From: an uncultured Sphingomonadaceae bacterium
GTDB lineage: Bacteria; Pseudomonadota; Alphaproteobacteria; Sphingomonadales; Sphingomonadaceae
DNA: 64,000 nt
NCBI GenBank assembly: GCA_947501695.1
Contig: CANMWO010000001.1
Span: 930,001-994,000, forward strand
Direction: 5' to 3'
In this document: piece after piece, positions 1 to 9,035 of the stretch
How the letters are laid out: each line of letters starts with the position of its first letter
How positions within the stretch are numbered: the stretch's first letter is position 1
Position numbers and translations under genes: made by a program
Notes under the pieces: model-generated
The model's input: only the letters and a program-made list of their open reading frames with translations
Database searches by the model: none
Told to the model about the DNA's origin: nothing

Positions 1-146
1 TAAAATGAACGGTTTGCTGCAAATGATACAATTTGCGACAATTTTATCCTGTTCTGACAAACTTGGGGGACATATCACCCTTAGAAGAATATTCATGGCG
101 GCCACAGAGGATCGCCTCCCTGAATGACTAGATAAGGATGAATATA

Positions 147-758
147 ATGAAAAAGACAATTTTGATTTCGAGTGCGGCGGCTCTTTTGATTACCGGTGGT
201 ATTGCCATCGCAGCGCCAGGTGGCGGCAAGGGCATGATGCGGGCCGATGCCAACAATGACAATCAGATCACGCGCGCCGAAATGACCGCCTCATTAGAAG
301 AACGCTGGACGAAAATGGACGTCAACCAGGACGGGCAGATTTCTAAAGCCGATCGGGACGCCCGCAAAGCACAACGTTTTACCGAAATGGACACCAATGG
401 TGACGGCGGTGTTTCCCAAGCTGAAATGGAAGCGCATCGCGCGAACCGTAAAGCCGAACGCTTTGCCCGGGCCGATGTAGACGGCAACGGCACTTTGAGC
501 CAGGAAGAAATGCAGAGCATGCGCGGTAAACGCGGCGGCAAAGGCATGGGAAAACGTGGCGGTAAAGGCAAGCGCGGCGGCATGATGAAGCGCGCTGACA
601 CCAATGGTGATCAGATGATTAGTAAAGCCGAATTTCAAGCAGCGGCTCTAGCGCGCTTTGAGAAAGCAGATGCCAATGGCGATGGTACAGTCACCGCCGA
701 AGAACGTAAGGCAGCTCGCGATGCGCGTCGCGGTGAACGGAATAAAAGAGGCGGTTAA
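147..758 (+). CDS. Secreted EF-hand calcium-binding protein
   Basis: Small exported protein expected to bind Ca2+ in the periplasm or outside the cell. Six EF-hand loops are visible (numbered from the ATG at 138): DANNDNQITRAE about 37-48, DVNQDGQISKAD 61-72, DTNGDGGVSQAE 85-96, DVDGNGTLSQEE 113-124, DTNGDQMISKAE 154-165 and DANGDGTVTAEE 178-189. A Gly/Lys/Arg-rich linker (about 128-152) separates loops 4 and 5. The N-terminus is a clear signal peptide with cleavage near AIAA. I prefer the ATG at 147 because AAGG at 134-137 then sits 9 nt upstream; the ATG at 138 directly abuts it. The gene stands alone, with its own terminator, just upstream of a two-component system. A calcium-sensing or buffering role is inferred from the loops. 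Confidence 0.88.
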   Translation: MKKTILISSAAALLITGGIAIAAPGGGKGMMRADANNDNQITRAEMTASLEERWTKMDVNQDGQISKADRDARKAQRFTEMDTNGDGGVSQAEMEAHRANRKAERFARADVDGNGTLSQEEMQSMRGKRGGKGMGKRGGKGKRGGMMKRADTNGDQMISKAEFQAAALARFEKADANGDGTVTAEERKAARDARRGERNKRGG

Positions 759-780
759 TCCCTGAACCACTCTTTTTTGT

Positions 781-838
781 GAACGGGTCACCGGCTATCT
801 CCCTCCCTTGAAAGCCCGGTGATCCGTTCCTTTTTTTT
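781..838 (+). terminator. Rho-independent terminator after the EF-hand gene
   Basis: A strong hairpin pairs GAACGGGTCACCGG at 781-794 with its near-complement ending at 829 (one G/A difference and one extra base). A run of eight T follows at 831-838. It closes the EF-hand gene and separates it from the response regulator at 861. Confidence 0.88.
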
Positions 839-860
839 ACACCCATGCTAGGTAAGCACA

Positions 861-1577
861 ATGTCAGGACAAACTCACATATTATTGGTTGATGACGAGG
901 CGTCTTTGCGCGAACCATTGGCCGAATATCTGACCAAACAAGGCTTTCGTGTCCAGCAAGCAAGTGATGCCAGTCAAGCGCGTTCAGTGATGAATGCGTT
1001 TAATTTTGATATCATATTGCTTGATATCATGATGCCGGGTGAGGATGGTTTGAGCTTCTGCCGCCATGTGCGCGAAAAAACCGAAACGCCGGTCATTTTT
1101 ATCAGCGCCAAAGGGGAAGAGCTGGAGCGCATTGTCGGGCTGGAACTGGGCGCAGACGATTATGTCACGAAGCCGTTTAGTCCGCGCGAATTGGTCGCAC
1201 GGATCAAGGTCGTGTTGCGGCGAACAAATAATGGCAATGGCATCAGTCCTGGAAGCGGTTCGATCTACCAATTCTCCGGTTGGACGCTTAAAACCGATCA
1301 GCGCAGCTTGATCGACGGGGAGGGAGTTGCTGTTCCGCTCTCCAGCGGTGAGTACCAGATGCTTCTTGCTCTGCTCTCCCGTGCTGGCCAAGTGCTCAAT
1401 CGAGATCAGCTACTCGACATCACCCAAGGACGTGAGGCACATGCCTTTGACCGCGCTGTCGACAATCAGGTAAGCCGTTTGCGCCGCAAAATTGAAGCTG
1501 ATCCCAAAAACCCTGAAATAATCAAAACCGTTTGGGGCGGCGGTTATGTGCTGGCCGGGGACGTCAAAACGCTATGA
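861..1577 (+). CDS. OmpR/PhoB-family response regulator
   Basis: Cytoplasmic DNA-binding response regulator of 238 aa. The receiver domain (about 6-120) has the acidic pair D11-D12, the phospho-acceptor D55 in LLDIMMPGEDG, S82 in the Thr/Ser switch position and K104 in TKPF. The second half (about 130-235) is an OmpR-type winged helix ending in KTVWGGGYVL. Its stop overlaps the start of the kinase gene by 4 bp (ATGA), so the two are translationally coupled. The partner is the kinase at 1574. The target genes and signal are not evident. It resembles general OmpR/QseB/CpxR-type regulators and cannot be assigned a specific name. Confidence 0.95.
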   Translation: MSGQTHILLVDDEASLREPLAEYLTKQGFRVQQASDASQARSVMNAFNFDIILLDIMMPGEDGLSFCRHVREKTETPVIFISAKGEELERIVGLELGADDYVTKPFSPRELVARIKVVLRRTNNGNGISPGSGSIYQFSGWTLKTDQRSLIDGEGVAVPLSSGEYQMLLALLSRAGQVLNRDQLLDITQGREAHAFDRAVDNQVSRLRRKIEADPKNPEIIKTVWGGGYVLAGDVKTL

Positions 1578-2974
1578 AGCGGTTGCTCCCTAAAAGTCTA
1601 ATCGGTCAGCTTTTGGCGTTGGTCGCGATCACATTGCTGATTGCGCAAACGATCAATATCGTGCTGCTCTATCGCGGTGCGCAAAATCAGAAAATGATAG
1701 AAGCCTCAGTCTCTGCTGTCGGTAGAATTTCGGGCGAAGTTGAACGAATAAACGAACGCGGTTTTCGTGAGCGTCGATTTCGGAAAGATGGCAGCCCACG
1801 CAAGCGCAGGAACTGGCCCTCAATTACCGCCAAAAGCTCCATAGATACCGGACAGCAGCGATTGCCAGCGGTGGAAGAGCGCGCAGCCCAGGCCTTTGAA
1901 AATATGGGAATTGATTTACAGGCGGTGGAAGTTGCGCTGGTGGATAAGTTACCAGCCAACATGACCAATAGCGTAGTAGGCTTAGGTCGCGAACGGCGAA
2001 GGCTTCGGGCTATTGGGTATCGCGGTCCCCCTAATCGGGTTGATGGATATATCATCATGTCCGCACAAGTAGCTGACGGGCAATGGCTGAACATTGCATC
2101 GGCGATACGAAACCGCAATCCTCGACTTATCCAGACCCTGTTGGCTCAGACTGCTGTTATATACTTGATATTGCTAATCCCGCTTATCTGGTTGGGACGG
2201 AACATATCCCGCCCGTTGAAGGCACTTACCAAAGCAGCTGAAAATTTCAGGCCGGGATCAAGCGAACCGATTGAAGAAAGCGGGCCTCCTGACACGAAGC
2301 AGCTCATCGCAGCGTTTAACGATATGAACGGGCGTGTTGGCGCGTTGATCGATGAAAAAGACGTGATGCTGGGCGCGATTGGTCATGACCTCCGTACTCC
2401 TCTGGCCGCCTTGCGCGTGCGCATTGAAAGCGTTGACGATGATAATGAACGCGAACGAATGATTGCCGGCATAGACGATATGGACCGGACGCTGGACGAT
2501 ATATTGTCGCTGGCGCGGCTAGGCCGAGCGGATGAAACGGCTGAGCCTACGGATATTAGCGCCCTGATAGAAACAGTGGCTGACGAATATTCCGATATGG
2601 GCGAGCAGGTTTCCTTTACCCGCAGCGGCCGCATAACGGCCAACATTCGCGCCACGTTAATCCGCCGCGCACTGCGGAACCTGATCGGTAATGCCGTGAA
2701 ATATGGCAAGCGGGCAGCAATTACTGTGGATAAAACCGACGATAAGCTGTTGATTCATGTTGATGATGAAGGCCCTGGCATTGCGGAGGATCAATTTGAA
2801 GCCATGTTCGAACCCTTTGTCCGCGCGGAGAAATCGCGTAATCGCGAAACCGGTGGATCAGGGCTGGGCCTTACACTGGCCCGCGCGATTGTCCGCGATC
2901 ACGGCGGCGATGTGGAGCTGAAAAACCGAGAAGAAGGCGGATTGCGAGCATCGTTGATGCTCAATCTAATATAG
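1574..2974 (+). CDS. Sensor histidine kinase of the adjacent two-component system
   Basis: Inner-membrane sensor kinase of 466 aa with two transmembrane segments (about 9-33 and 188-207) around a basic, Arg-rich periplasmic domain. A HAMP linker follows, then a HisKA domain with phospho-accepting H271 in GAIGHDLRTPLA. The HATPase domain has the N box RNLIGNAVKYG, G1 box DEGPGIAED and G2 box GGSGLGLTLA. An upstream ATG at 1532 lies inside the regulator; the ATG at 1574 overlaps the regulator stop and is the natural start. The 3' end overlaps the convergent motB by 14 bp. The periplasmic domain is not one I recognise, so the stimulus is unknown. Confidence 0.94.
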   Translation: MKRLLPKSLIGQLLALVAITLLIAQTINIVLLYRGAQNQKMIEASVSAVGRISGEVERINERGFRERRFRKDGSPRKRRNWPSITAKSSIDTGQQRLPAVEERAAQAFENMGIDLQAVEVALVDKLPANMTNSVVGLGRERRRLRAIGYRGPPNRVDGYIIMSAQVADGQWLNIASAIRNRNPRLIQTLLAQTAVIYLILLIPLIWLGRNISRPLKALTKAAENFRPGSSEPIEESGPPDTKQLIAAFNDMNGRVGALIDEKDVMLGAIGHDLRTPLAALRVRIESVDDDNERERMIAGIDDMDRTLDDILSLARLGRADETAEPTDISALIETVADEYSDMGEQVSFTRSGRITANIRATLIRRALRNLIGNAVKYGKRAAITVDKTDDKLLIHVDDEGPGIAEDQFEAMFEPFVRAEKSRNRETGGSGLGLTLARAIVRDHGGDVELKNREEGGLRASLMLNLI

Positions 2975-3833
2975 GTTCTGCCTGCCAACCCAAAGTTATT
3001 GAAATTCTGCGGTTGCGAGGATCATAGATGTCATGCGGCGTATAGGGTTCCCGGTCGGCGACACCCTCTATCCTGAAAAAGGCAACGGGGCGTATCCCGT
3101 TTTCTTGAAGCTCCTTGCGGGTTGCTTCGGCTCGAGCTGTTGAGAGCATCCAGTTGTTCATGGTGCGTCCAGAAGAAAAGGGCAGGGCATCGGTATGACC
3201 TCTTACCATCAACGGGTTAGGCGCCGGCTTAATGGCCTGCGCGACTTCACGCAGTAATTGCCGAGCGCGAGGCAATAAAGTGTCCGTAGCAAGAGCGAAC
3301 ATAGAAAAATCTGCTTTATCGATGAGCTCTATACGCAACCCTTCTCGCGTCTCAGTAAAGCGGACATTCTTATATAGCTCCCTGAGGTTTTCACTATCAC
3401 GGAGTTGCTGTTCAATCCGGCGCTTTATCTCTTCAAACTGTGCTCGATCTTCTTGGATAATGTTTCCGGTGTCGACATTATTGTCATTAGTACTGTGCTG
3501 AGGAATGCTTAATGTGCGTTCGCCAACTTGCCGTGCGCGGCTGCGATAATCTTCGTCTGACAGGATCGTATCTCCTCCGAACATGCCTTGAGCGCCCGCA
3601 CTATTGTTGCGCATTTGAATCAATGTCGGTGTAAAATATTCGGCCAAAGCTTCTCGTTCTTGGTCATCGGTTGCACCGAGCAGCCACAGCAGAAGAAAGA
3701 AGGCCATCATGGCTGTGACGAAATCAGCATAGGCAACTTTCCATGCACCTGCCGGGCGTGAGTGGCCTGTTTCCGCCATAATTTTTTTGACAATTATGGG
3801 TCTGAGTTCTTCTCTATTTTTGCCGCGGGCCAT
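2961..3833 (-). CDS. motB: Flagellar motor stator protein MotB
   Basis: Peptidoglycan-anchored half of the proton-driven flagellar stator (290 aa). A basic cytoplasmic N-terminus is followed by one transmembrane helix (about 33-52) carrying the proton-binding Asp D37 in KVAYADFVTAMMAFF. The C-terminal OmpA-like domain (about 165-285) contains the peptidoglycan-binding core RGHTDALPF and the downstream NNWMLSTARA segment. It lies 2 nt downstream of motA, as expected for a coupled pair at the end of the flg operon. The sequence around D37 and the LLWLLGATDDQE segment resemble H+-type MotB. It converges on, and overlaps by 14 bp, the histidine-kinase gene. Confidence 0.94.
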   Translation of the reverse strand: MARGKNREELRPIIVKKIMAETGHSRPAGAWKVAYADFVTAMMAFFLLLWLLGATDDQEREALAEYFTPTLIQMRNNSAGAQGMFGGDTILSDEDYRSRARQVGERTLSIPQHSTNDNNVDTGNIIQEDRAQFEEIKRRIEQQLRDSENLRELYKNVRFTETREGLRIELIDKADFSMFALATDTLLPRARQLLREVAQAIKPAPNPLMVRGHTDALPFSSGRTMNNWMLSTARAEATRKELQENGIRPVAFFRIEGVADREPYTPHDIYDPRNRRISITLGWQAEPILD

Positions 3834-3835
3834 CG

Positions 3836-4699
3836 CTAGTTTCCACGTATGCCATCAAACACGTCTACAAAAGCGGGCTGGTTGGTGCGTATCAGCCCGG
3901 ATCGTGCGGCTTCGATAACCAGGGGTTGCGGGTGGCCATGCAGGGAAGCGACGATAATCTGTTTAACAATATGATATATGGCATTATCGCTTTCGATCAC
4001 TTGACGCGAGCGTCCGGCCATGGGGCCAACAAAACCATAAGATAATAACACACCGAGAAATGTGCCGACTAATGCGGACCCAATCATCGCCCCCAATATT
4101 TCAGGCGGTTGATCGATGGCTCCCATGGTTTTGACGACACCCAAAACAGCCGCGACGATTCCTAGTGCAGGCAAGGCATCGGCAAGATTTTGGAGTTTAT
4201 CTGCGGGAGCGATAGCCTCATCATGTGTGGTTTTGAGGCTGTTGTCCATGACGTCCTCAACTGCATAGGGGTCGAGCTTACCGGAGGAAACTACAACCAA
4301 TCGAAGCGTGTCGCAGATCAGGAAAATCAAATTTTCATCTTCCAGCAGCTTGGGGTATTCGGCGAAGATAATTGAGTTGTGCGGATCTTCAATATGCTTT
4401 TCAAGCACTAACGGGCTGTCGGAGCGCAGTATTTTCATCAGTTTTGAGACGAGGAAAATGCAATCGAGGAAGTCGACTTTGCTATATTTGGGTCCTTTGA
4501 AAACACGCGTAACGCCGCCAAACAGTTGTTTCAAGCCATCAGCGTTGTTACCGACGATCAGGCCGCCAACAGCTGCGCCGCCGATAATGCCCATCTCAAT
4601 GGGTAGAGCTTGGATCACCGCATTGATATTTCCGCCGGACAGCGTGAATATACCAAAGACCATGACGAGTAGGATGACGATACCGATCGCTGCAAACAT
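3836..4699 (-). CDS. motA: Flagellar motor stator protein MotA
   Basis: Inner-membrane ion-channel subunit of the flagellar stator (287 aa, typical MotA length). It has four predicted membrane segments: two near the N-terminus (about 1-21 and 34-52) and two flanking the motif ADALPALGIVAAVLGVVKTM (about 170-225). A cytoplasmic loop for contact with FliG lies between the pairs. An AGGAAA ribosome site precedes the ATG. It follows flgL after 88 nt, so motAB may have its own promoter or read through from the flg operon. Together with MotB it should form the main stator; a second, smaller MotA-like protein is encoded at 13.1 kb. Confidence 0.95.
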   Translation of the reverse strand: MFAAIGIVILLVMVFGIFTLSGGNINAVIQALPIEMGIIGGAAVGGLIVGNNADGLKQLFGGVTRVFKGPKYSKVDFLDCIFLVSKLMKILRSDSPLVLEKHIEDPHNSIIFAEYPKLLEDENLIFLICDTLRLVVVSSGKLDPYAVEDVMDNSLKTTHDEAIAPADKLQNLADALPALGIVAAVLGVVKTMGAIDQPPEILGAMIGSALVGTFLGVLLSYGFVGPMAGRSRQVIESDNAIYHIVKQIIVASLHGHPQPLVIEAARSGLIRTNQPAFVDVFDGIRGN

Positions 4700-4787
4700 A
4701 TTTGTTTCCTGCCACTTAGATTTGGTGGGAATTTAGGCCACGCGGCCATCCGTCCTTGTCCATAAAACGGATTGAAACCGCTTGCTT

Positions 4788-5603
4788 TTAGCGAAGTTGA
4801 TCAAAGAGGCTTGTTTGTTCGATCCGTGCATAAGCGGCTTGTGCAGCCTCAAGACTGATGAGCATTTTTTGCACTTCGGTTATCGCTAAAGTGAGATCAG
4901 TCTCCTCAAGCGTGGCCCGATATTCGCTCACATCAATCTGTCGATCTTCTAACCGGGCTGCTCCCTGTTTGAGTTTGTCATTCTCAATACCATGTTTCCC
5001 CAATATATTGGCAGTAGCGGAAATTTGTATCTCAAGCGGATTCAGCAATGCGCTGCGCTGAGCGGCCGTGCCAGTTCGAATGGTGGTTGCTATCGTCCCT
5101 ATCAGCGGTGCCAATGCATTAAAGTCTGTTCTGGAGGGCGCTGGCGTCACGACTGCATTATCATCAATGGGGATTTCTAGTGGAGGTCCACCGCTGAAAA
5201 GAGGACGCCCGAAAGCATTTGCCTGCACTAACAAACCTGAAATCGTATCGCCAATACTCTCAATTTCTTGCGCTATAGTCTCTCGATCCGCTATTGAGAT
5301 CGTTTCGCTACTGGCTTGAACCAGAAGCTCCTTTGCGCGGATTAACCGGGTGCTGACGTCGTTCATTGCACCATCAGCCTGTGCAGCAATAGACAAGCCG
5401 CGATCTATGTTGCGCAGCCATGCATCCATGTTGGCTTGGACTTTTGCGATATTTGAAATTTGCGACCAAGCTGCGGGATCTTCCGAAGCCCGATCTATCC
5501 GCCTCCTGGTCGAGATTTGCTGCTGACGATCAGCTATAAGCTGTGCGAGCTGATTTTGCAGGTCTATGGCATGGGACGGACGAGAGCGATTGACGGATTG
5601 CAT
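4788..5603 (-). CDS. flgL: Flagellar hook-filament junction protein FlgL (HAP3)
   Basis: Exported adaptor between hook (through FlgK) and flagellin filament. At 271 aa it is flagellin-like, with coiled-coil-forming N- and C-terminal regions (RPSHAIDLQNQLAQLI near the N-terminus, TLAITEVQKMLISLEAAQAAYARI near the C-terminus). The N-terminal SEDPAAWSQIS element corresponds to the conserved DDPA region of FlgL/flagellin. The start at 5603 has a good GGAAGGA ribosome site. It directly follows flgK (18 nt gap), the standard order. Shorter than enterobacterial FlgL, consistent with the compact axial proteins in this cluster. Confidence 0.92.
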   Translation of the reverse strand: MQSVNRSRPSHAIDLQNQLAQLIADRQQQISTRRRIDRASEDPAAWSQISNIAKVQANMDAWLRNIDRGLSIAAQADGAMNDVSTRLIRAKELLVQASSETISIADRETIAQEIESIGDTISGLLVQANAFGRPLFSGGPPLEIPIDDNAVVTPAPSRTDFNALAPLIGTIATTIRTGTAAQRSALLNPLEIQISATANILGKHGIENDKLKQGAARLEDRQIDVSEYRATLEETDLTLAITEVQKMLISLEAAQAAYARIEQTSLFDQLR

Positions 5604-5621
5604 CAGAAATTCCTTCCGGAT

Positions 5622-6950
5622 CTAGAATAAGGCAAGAATGCTTTGGATGTTTTCGCGCGCAACCTGAATGACACGGGCAGAGGCATTATAGGCTTCCTGA
5701 TAACGGAGCAGGTCAGCAGCTTCTCTATCAAGGTCAACCGAAGACAAGTTATCACGCGCTTCGCGAGCAGCTTCATATTGTGCCTTCGCTGCTGCATTTT
5801 CGCTCTGCGCTGATGCAGTGACTATGGCTTGGGCACCGACGATATTTGTCCAGACTTGCTCGACTCCGGTTGCTCCCCTCAGAGCAGAAAAATTGATGAT
5901 GTTACCATTGGAAGCGCCACCGGGTGATGCGAGCGCAAGATCCGCTGGATCGCGCGTTGCCATAGTCAATGCAGCAGCGCCGCCAGTTGCGTTGAGAAGA
6001 GGTGAGCCGGCGGTTCCTGCATTGGTTTCGCCAGCAGTTTGCCAAGCATTAATATCAGTAGCAAATTGGGTGGCAAGATTGTCAAGCTCGGCGCGCCGTT
6101 GAACCGTCGTCGCTGCACTTGATATAAGCGCTGAAAGCGATCCCCGAGAGGGCGCGGCTACCGGATTTCCGTTGGCAATAAAATCTATGCTGCCGTTCGC
6201 TCCGTTTACAATGGACAGGCTGTTTGTTTGACCGACATCAACCAGTGATTGGCCATCAAAGCTGATGTTAGCAACGCCCTTATCGACAAAACTGATTGTG
6301 ACATCCACGCGTTCGCTAAGCACGGCAAGAGCCGCATCACGTTGATCCAATAAGGCGGCCTGTTTCGGCGATCCGTCGGCTGCAATACGCAGGGCAAGGT
6401 TGATTTTTGCGAGATCATCCAAAGTCTGATTGAATGTGTTGACTTCTTGCTCCGCTGCTCCGGTTATTTGGCTGGAAAGATTGCCAAGATCATTAGCGGT
6501 GCGATTAATCGCTGTAACGGAGGCATCAATTTCACTGATGAATTGGTTGCGCAATACAGCGTTAAATGGTGCGCTGGCGAGTTCTTCGGCAATGGCGAAT
6601 AATTTGGTTATTTTTGCACCAATTCCTTGTTCTGTATCGCCAAGGGCTGTTTCGGCACCCTTCATCCATCGTGACCTTGTTTCGGCCCCATATAAGGCTG
6701 CTCCCATCAGTCGAACATTTGCTTCGAGAAAGGGATCTGTGGCTCTTGAAATGCCGCCAATCTCGACGCCACCGAAACCCAATTGTTGAATGAAATAGGG
6801 ATTGATGCCAGTCGTCGTCAGCTCGTTTAGTCGCAGATCACGACGGACATAATTGGGGTTTTCAGCGTTACTAATATTGATTGAAATAGTCGACAGTGAG
6901 CGTTGGTAAGCCCGGATTCCTGACGTACCGATTGAATACATGTCCATCAT
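5622..6950 (-). CDS. flgK: Flagellar hook-associated protein FlgK (HAP1)
   Basis: First junction protein on the hook, secreted by the flagellar export apparatus (442 aa). The N-terminus (SIGTSGIRAYQRSLSTISINI, then NAENPNYVRRDL) is the conserved rod/hook-family D0 helix, with NP-x-Y typical of FlgK. The C-terminus (SSVDLDREAADLLRYQEAYN, ASARVIQVARENIQSIL) matches the FlgK C-terminal D0 helix. The ATG overlaps the flgJ stop (ATGA), implying translational coupling. Order flgJ-flgK-flgL is canonical. Confidence 0.95.
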   Translation of the reverse strand: MMDMYSIGTSGIRAYQRSLSTISINISNAENPNYVRRDLRLNELTTTGINPYFIQQLGFGGVEIGGISRATDPFLEANVRLMGAALYGAETRSRWMKGAETALGDTEQGIGAKITKLFAIAEELASAPFNAVLRNQFISEIDASVTAINRTANDLGNLSSQITGAAEQEVNTFNQTLDDLAKINLALRIAADGSPKQAALLDQRDAALAVLSERVDVTISFVDKGVANISFDGQSLVDVGQTNSLSIVNGANGSIDFIANGNPVAAPSRGSLSALISSAATTVQRRAELDNLATQFATDINAWQTAGETNAGTAGSPLLNATGGAAALTMATRDPADLALASPGGASNGNIINFSALRGATGVEQVWTNIVGAQAIVTASAQSENAAAKAQYEAAREARDNLSSVDLDREAADLLRYQEAYNASARVIQVARENIQSILALF

Positions 6951-7225
6951 ATCTTATCCTTCCATTGTGAAACCAGAAGATCCGCAATGCCCAGACCATT
7001 GTGCTGGACCATCTGATCGGCGATTTGGTCATCCATCAAAGTGCGAAATTGATCGGACCCGCTGTTGCCCAATAAATCTTCGCCGAGGCTGGCCGAGCGC
7101 ATTGCACCGATCATGTTGCGTACAAAAATGGCCTCGAAAGCCTGAGCGGCTTGCTCCAGTTTCTGCTCATCCGTAGGCGTGCTTGGACGAGTTATATTCT
7201 GACTAGGGGCTATGACCGGTATCAT
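6947..7225 (-). CDS. flgJ: FlgJ-type rod-binding protein (rod-cap domain only)
   Basis: Short protein of 92 aa with only the N-terminal rod-binding domain of FlgJ: LEQAAQAFEAIFVRNMIGAMR, then LGNSGSDQFRTLMDDQIADQM. It should cap and scaffold rod assembly in the periplasm. The C-terminal muramidase/glucosaminidase domain of enterobacterial FlgJ is absent, as in most alphaproteobacteria, so a separate peptidoglycan hydrolase must open the cell wall; none is seen in the window. Both ends overlap its neighbours (flgI, flgK) by 4 bp. Confidence 0.92.
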   Translation of the reverse strand: MIPVIAPSQNITRPSTPTDEQKLEQAAQAFEAIFVRNMIGAMRSASLGEDLLGNSGSDQFRTLMDDQIADQMVQHNGLGIADLLVSQWKDKI

Positions 7226-8352
7226 TGGATGAGAAGCTCCGCCTTCATCGCGCCCGCTTGTTTCAACGCTTCCAATATGGCCACCAAGTCTCCGGGCGTT
7301 GCTCCGATTGCGTTTATTGTTTCGACAATTTCGGACAGCGAAGCCCCGCGATCGAATGCAAACATCGGTGCGTTCTTGTCTTCGATATCAATTTCACTAT
7401 TCGGTTCCACCGCCGTTTCGCCGCGGCTAAAGGGCGCCGGTTGGACGACCAGTGGGCTTTCCTGAATCTTGACAGTAAGCTTTCCATGACTAACCGCTGC
7501 TGGAGTGATACGCACCATATCGTTGATCACTACGGTACCAGTGCGCGCATTGACGATAACGCGCGCTGCGCTCTTCGCGGGACTGACTTCGATATTTTCG
7601 ATTAGTCCCATTTGCACGATGCGCCGGGTTGCGCCGGGTTCGGAGCGAATTTGAATGGATACTGCATCAATCGCTTCGGCCATTTTACTGGCTGTCTTGC
7701 GGTTTATGGCATCAGCAACACGCAGGGCAGTGGTAAGGTCCGGTTCTGCAAGGTTGAACGTAAGATGAGGCGCATTAGCAAAACCCGTCGTCACACTTCT
7801 CTCGACCGTCGCACCGCCGGGTATGCGTCCGGCACTAGGCGTATTGACCAAAGTTCGCGAACCATCATTGGCATCAACACCCAGCCCGCCAACAGCTAAG
7901 TTACCCTGTGCCATCGCATAGATTTGACCATCGGCGCCAAGCAACGGCATCATAATGAGCGTGCCACCGCGCAGCGACTTTGCTTTGCCGAGCGCCGATA
8001 CGGTGATATCCAGTCTCTGTCCTGGTTTAGCAAACGGTGGCAGCTCCGCAGTCACAATAACGGCTGCCGCATTTTTCAGGGATGGATTAATAGCCGGCGG
8101 CAATGTCAACCCAAATCTTGAAACTGTTCCTTTGATACCTTGGGTGGCATATTCCAGGCTATCATCACCCGTACCGGCCAAACCAACAACGATCCCATAG
8201 CCGGTCAACTGATTGGTTCTCAGGCCTTCAAAATGTCCGATATCCTTGATGCGTGTTGCATGAACCGGTGCGGTCCATAGCAAAGCCGCACCGATTGCAA
8301 TTCCAACGAACAATTTGGCATGCCAGAAAAATAGGGAAAGCTTCATGGCCAT
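7222..8352 (-). CDS. flgI: Flagellar P-ring protein FlgI
   Basis: Periplasmic protein that forms the P-ring bushing around the rod in the peptidoglycan layer (376 aa, typical size). A signal peptide spans about 1-32, cleaved near PVHA. The mature N-terminus TRIKDIGHFEGLRTNQLTGY and the GLAGTGDDS segment are diagnostic of FlgI. The C-terminus GDLVAILEALKQAGAMKAEL is also typical. It lies between flgH and flgJ. Assembly should need the chaperone FlgA, encoded at 14.2 kb. Confidence 0.96.
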   Translation of the reverse strand: MAMKLSLFFWHAKLFVGIAIGAALLWTAPVHATRIKDIGHFEGLRTNQLTGYGIVVGLAGTGDDSLEYATQGIKGTVSRFGLTLPPAINPSLKNAAAVIVTAELPPFAKPGQRLDITVSALGKAKSLRGGTLIMMPLLGADGQIYAMAQGNLAVGGLGVDANDGSRTLVNTPSAGRIPGGATVERSVTTGFANAPHLTFNLAEPDLTTALRVADAINRKTASKMAEAIDAVSIQIRSEPGATRRIVQMGLIENIEVSPAKSAARVIVNARTGTVVINDMVRITPAAVSHGKLTVKIQESPLVVQPAPFSRGETAVEPNSEIDIEDKNAPMFAFDRGASLSEIVETINAIGATPGDLVAILEALKQAGAMKAELLIQ

Positions 8353-8360
8353 GAACCGAT

Positions 8361-9035
8361 CTAAAAGGGTGAGATTGCGGAGAAGAATTTCTGCAACCAG
8401 CCCTGTTTGCTAGCGCGGGCAATTTCACCTGAACCGGAATAAGCGATTCTGGCATCGGCGACACGCGACGATAATATGCGATTGTCCGTGCTGATGTCAG
8501 CAGCCCGCACAATACCAGTCATCTGGATATATTCCTCACCACGGTTCAGATTTAACAATTTCTCACCCTTCACTTTCATGGTGCCGTTGGGATAGATTTC
8601 CGCAATTGTGACACTGATTTCTCCGAACAGGCTGTTGGCTTGAGCAGCCCGTCCCGATCCAGAGAACGACTGATCGCCGCCAATATTTACGTCGCTTGAT
8701 TCAAAAACTGCGAGCGGACCAGTCGTTGGTGGGGTGAGGCCAAATTCGCCGCTTCTATTCGTGGCGGCGCTATTGCTTTTGATTGCTGATGTTCGTTCGA
8801 CGAGCTGGATGGTCAAGACATCACCAATCTGCGATGCACGGGCACCGCTGGTCAGTGGGGCATATCCGTTTGCGGCCTGAAATATAGCACCATTGCTGGG
8901 TATTGAAGCCACTGCTAATGGCGCAATTGTGGGTGAGAAGCCGGGCCGCGGTCCATCGTCAGTTCCCGCAAAGCAACCCGATAAAGCCATGGCGGCAGCT
9001 ATAATGAAAAAGCCTTTCATATCCGATCGGGTCAC
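8361..9035 (-). CDS. flgH: Flagellar L-ring lipoprotein FlgH
   Basis: Outer-membrane lipoprotein forming the L-ring of the basal body (224 aa). The N-terminal lipobox ALSGC places lipidated Cys at residue 21. Downstream FlgH blocks include GDVLTIQLVERTSAIKSNS, GSGRAAQANSLFGEISVTI, PNGTMKVKGEKLLNLN and TGIVRAADISTDN. The start overlaps the flgG stop by 4 bp, and flgI follows after 8 nt. Normal in length and context. Confidence 0.96.
   Translation of the reverse strand: MTRSDMKGFFIIAAAMALSGCFAGTDDGPRPGFSPTIAPLAVASIPSNGAIFQAANGYAPLTSGARASQIGDVLTIQLVERTSAIKSNSAATNRSGEFGLTPPTTGPLAVFESSDVNIGGDQSFSGSGRAAQANSLFGEISVTIAEIYPNGTMKVKGEKLLNLNRGEEYIQMTGIVRAADISTDNRILSSRVADARIAYSGSGEIARASKQGWLQKFFSAISPF

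Noticed and set aside
263-638. Two frames opposite the EF-hand gene
   Set aside because: Antisense shadows of a repetitive coding sequence with no ribosome site or homology.
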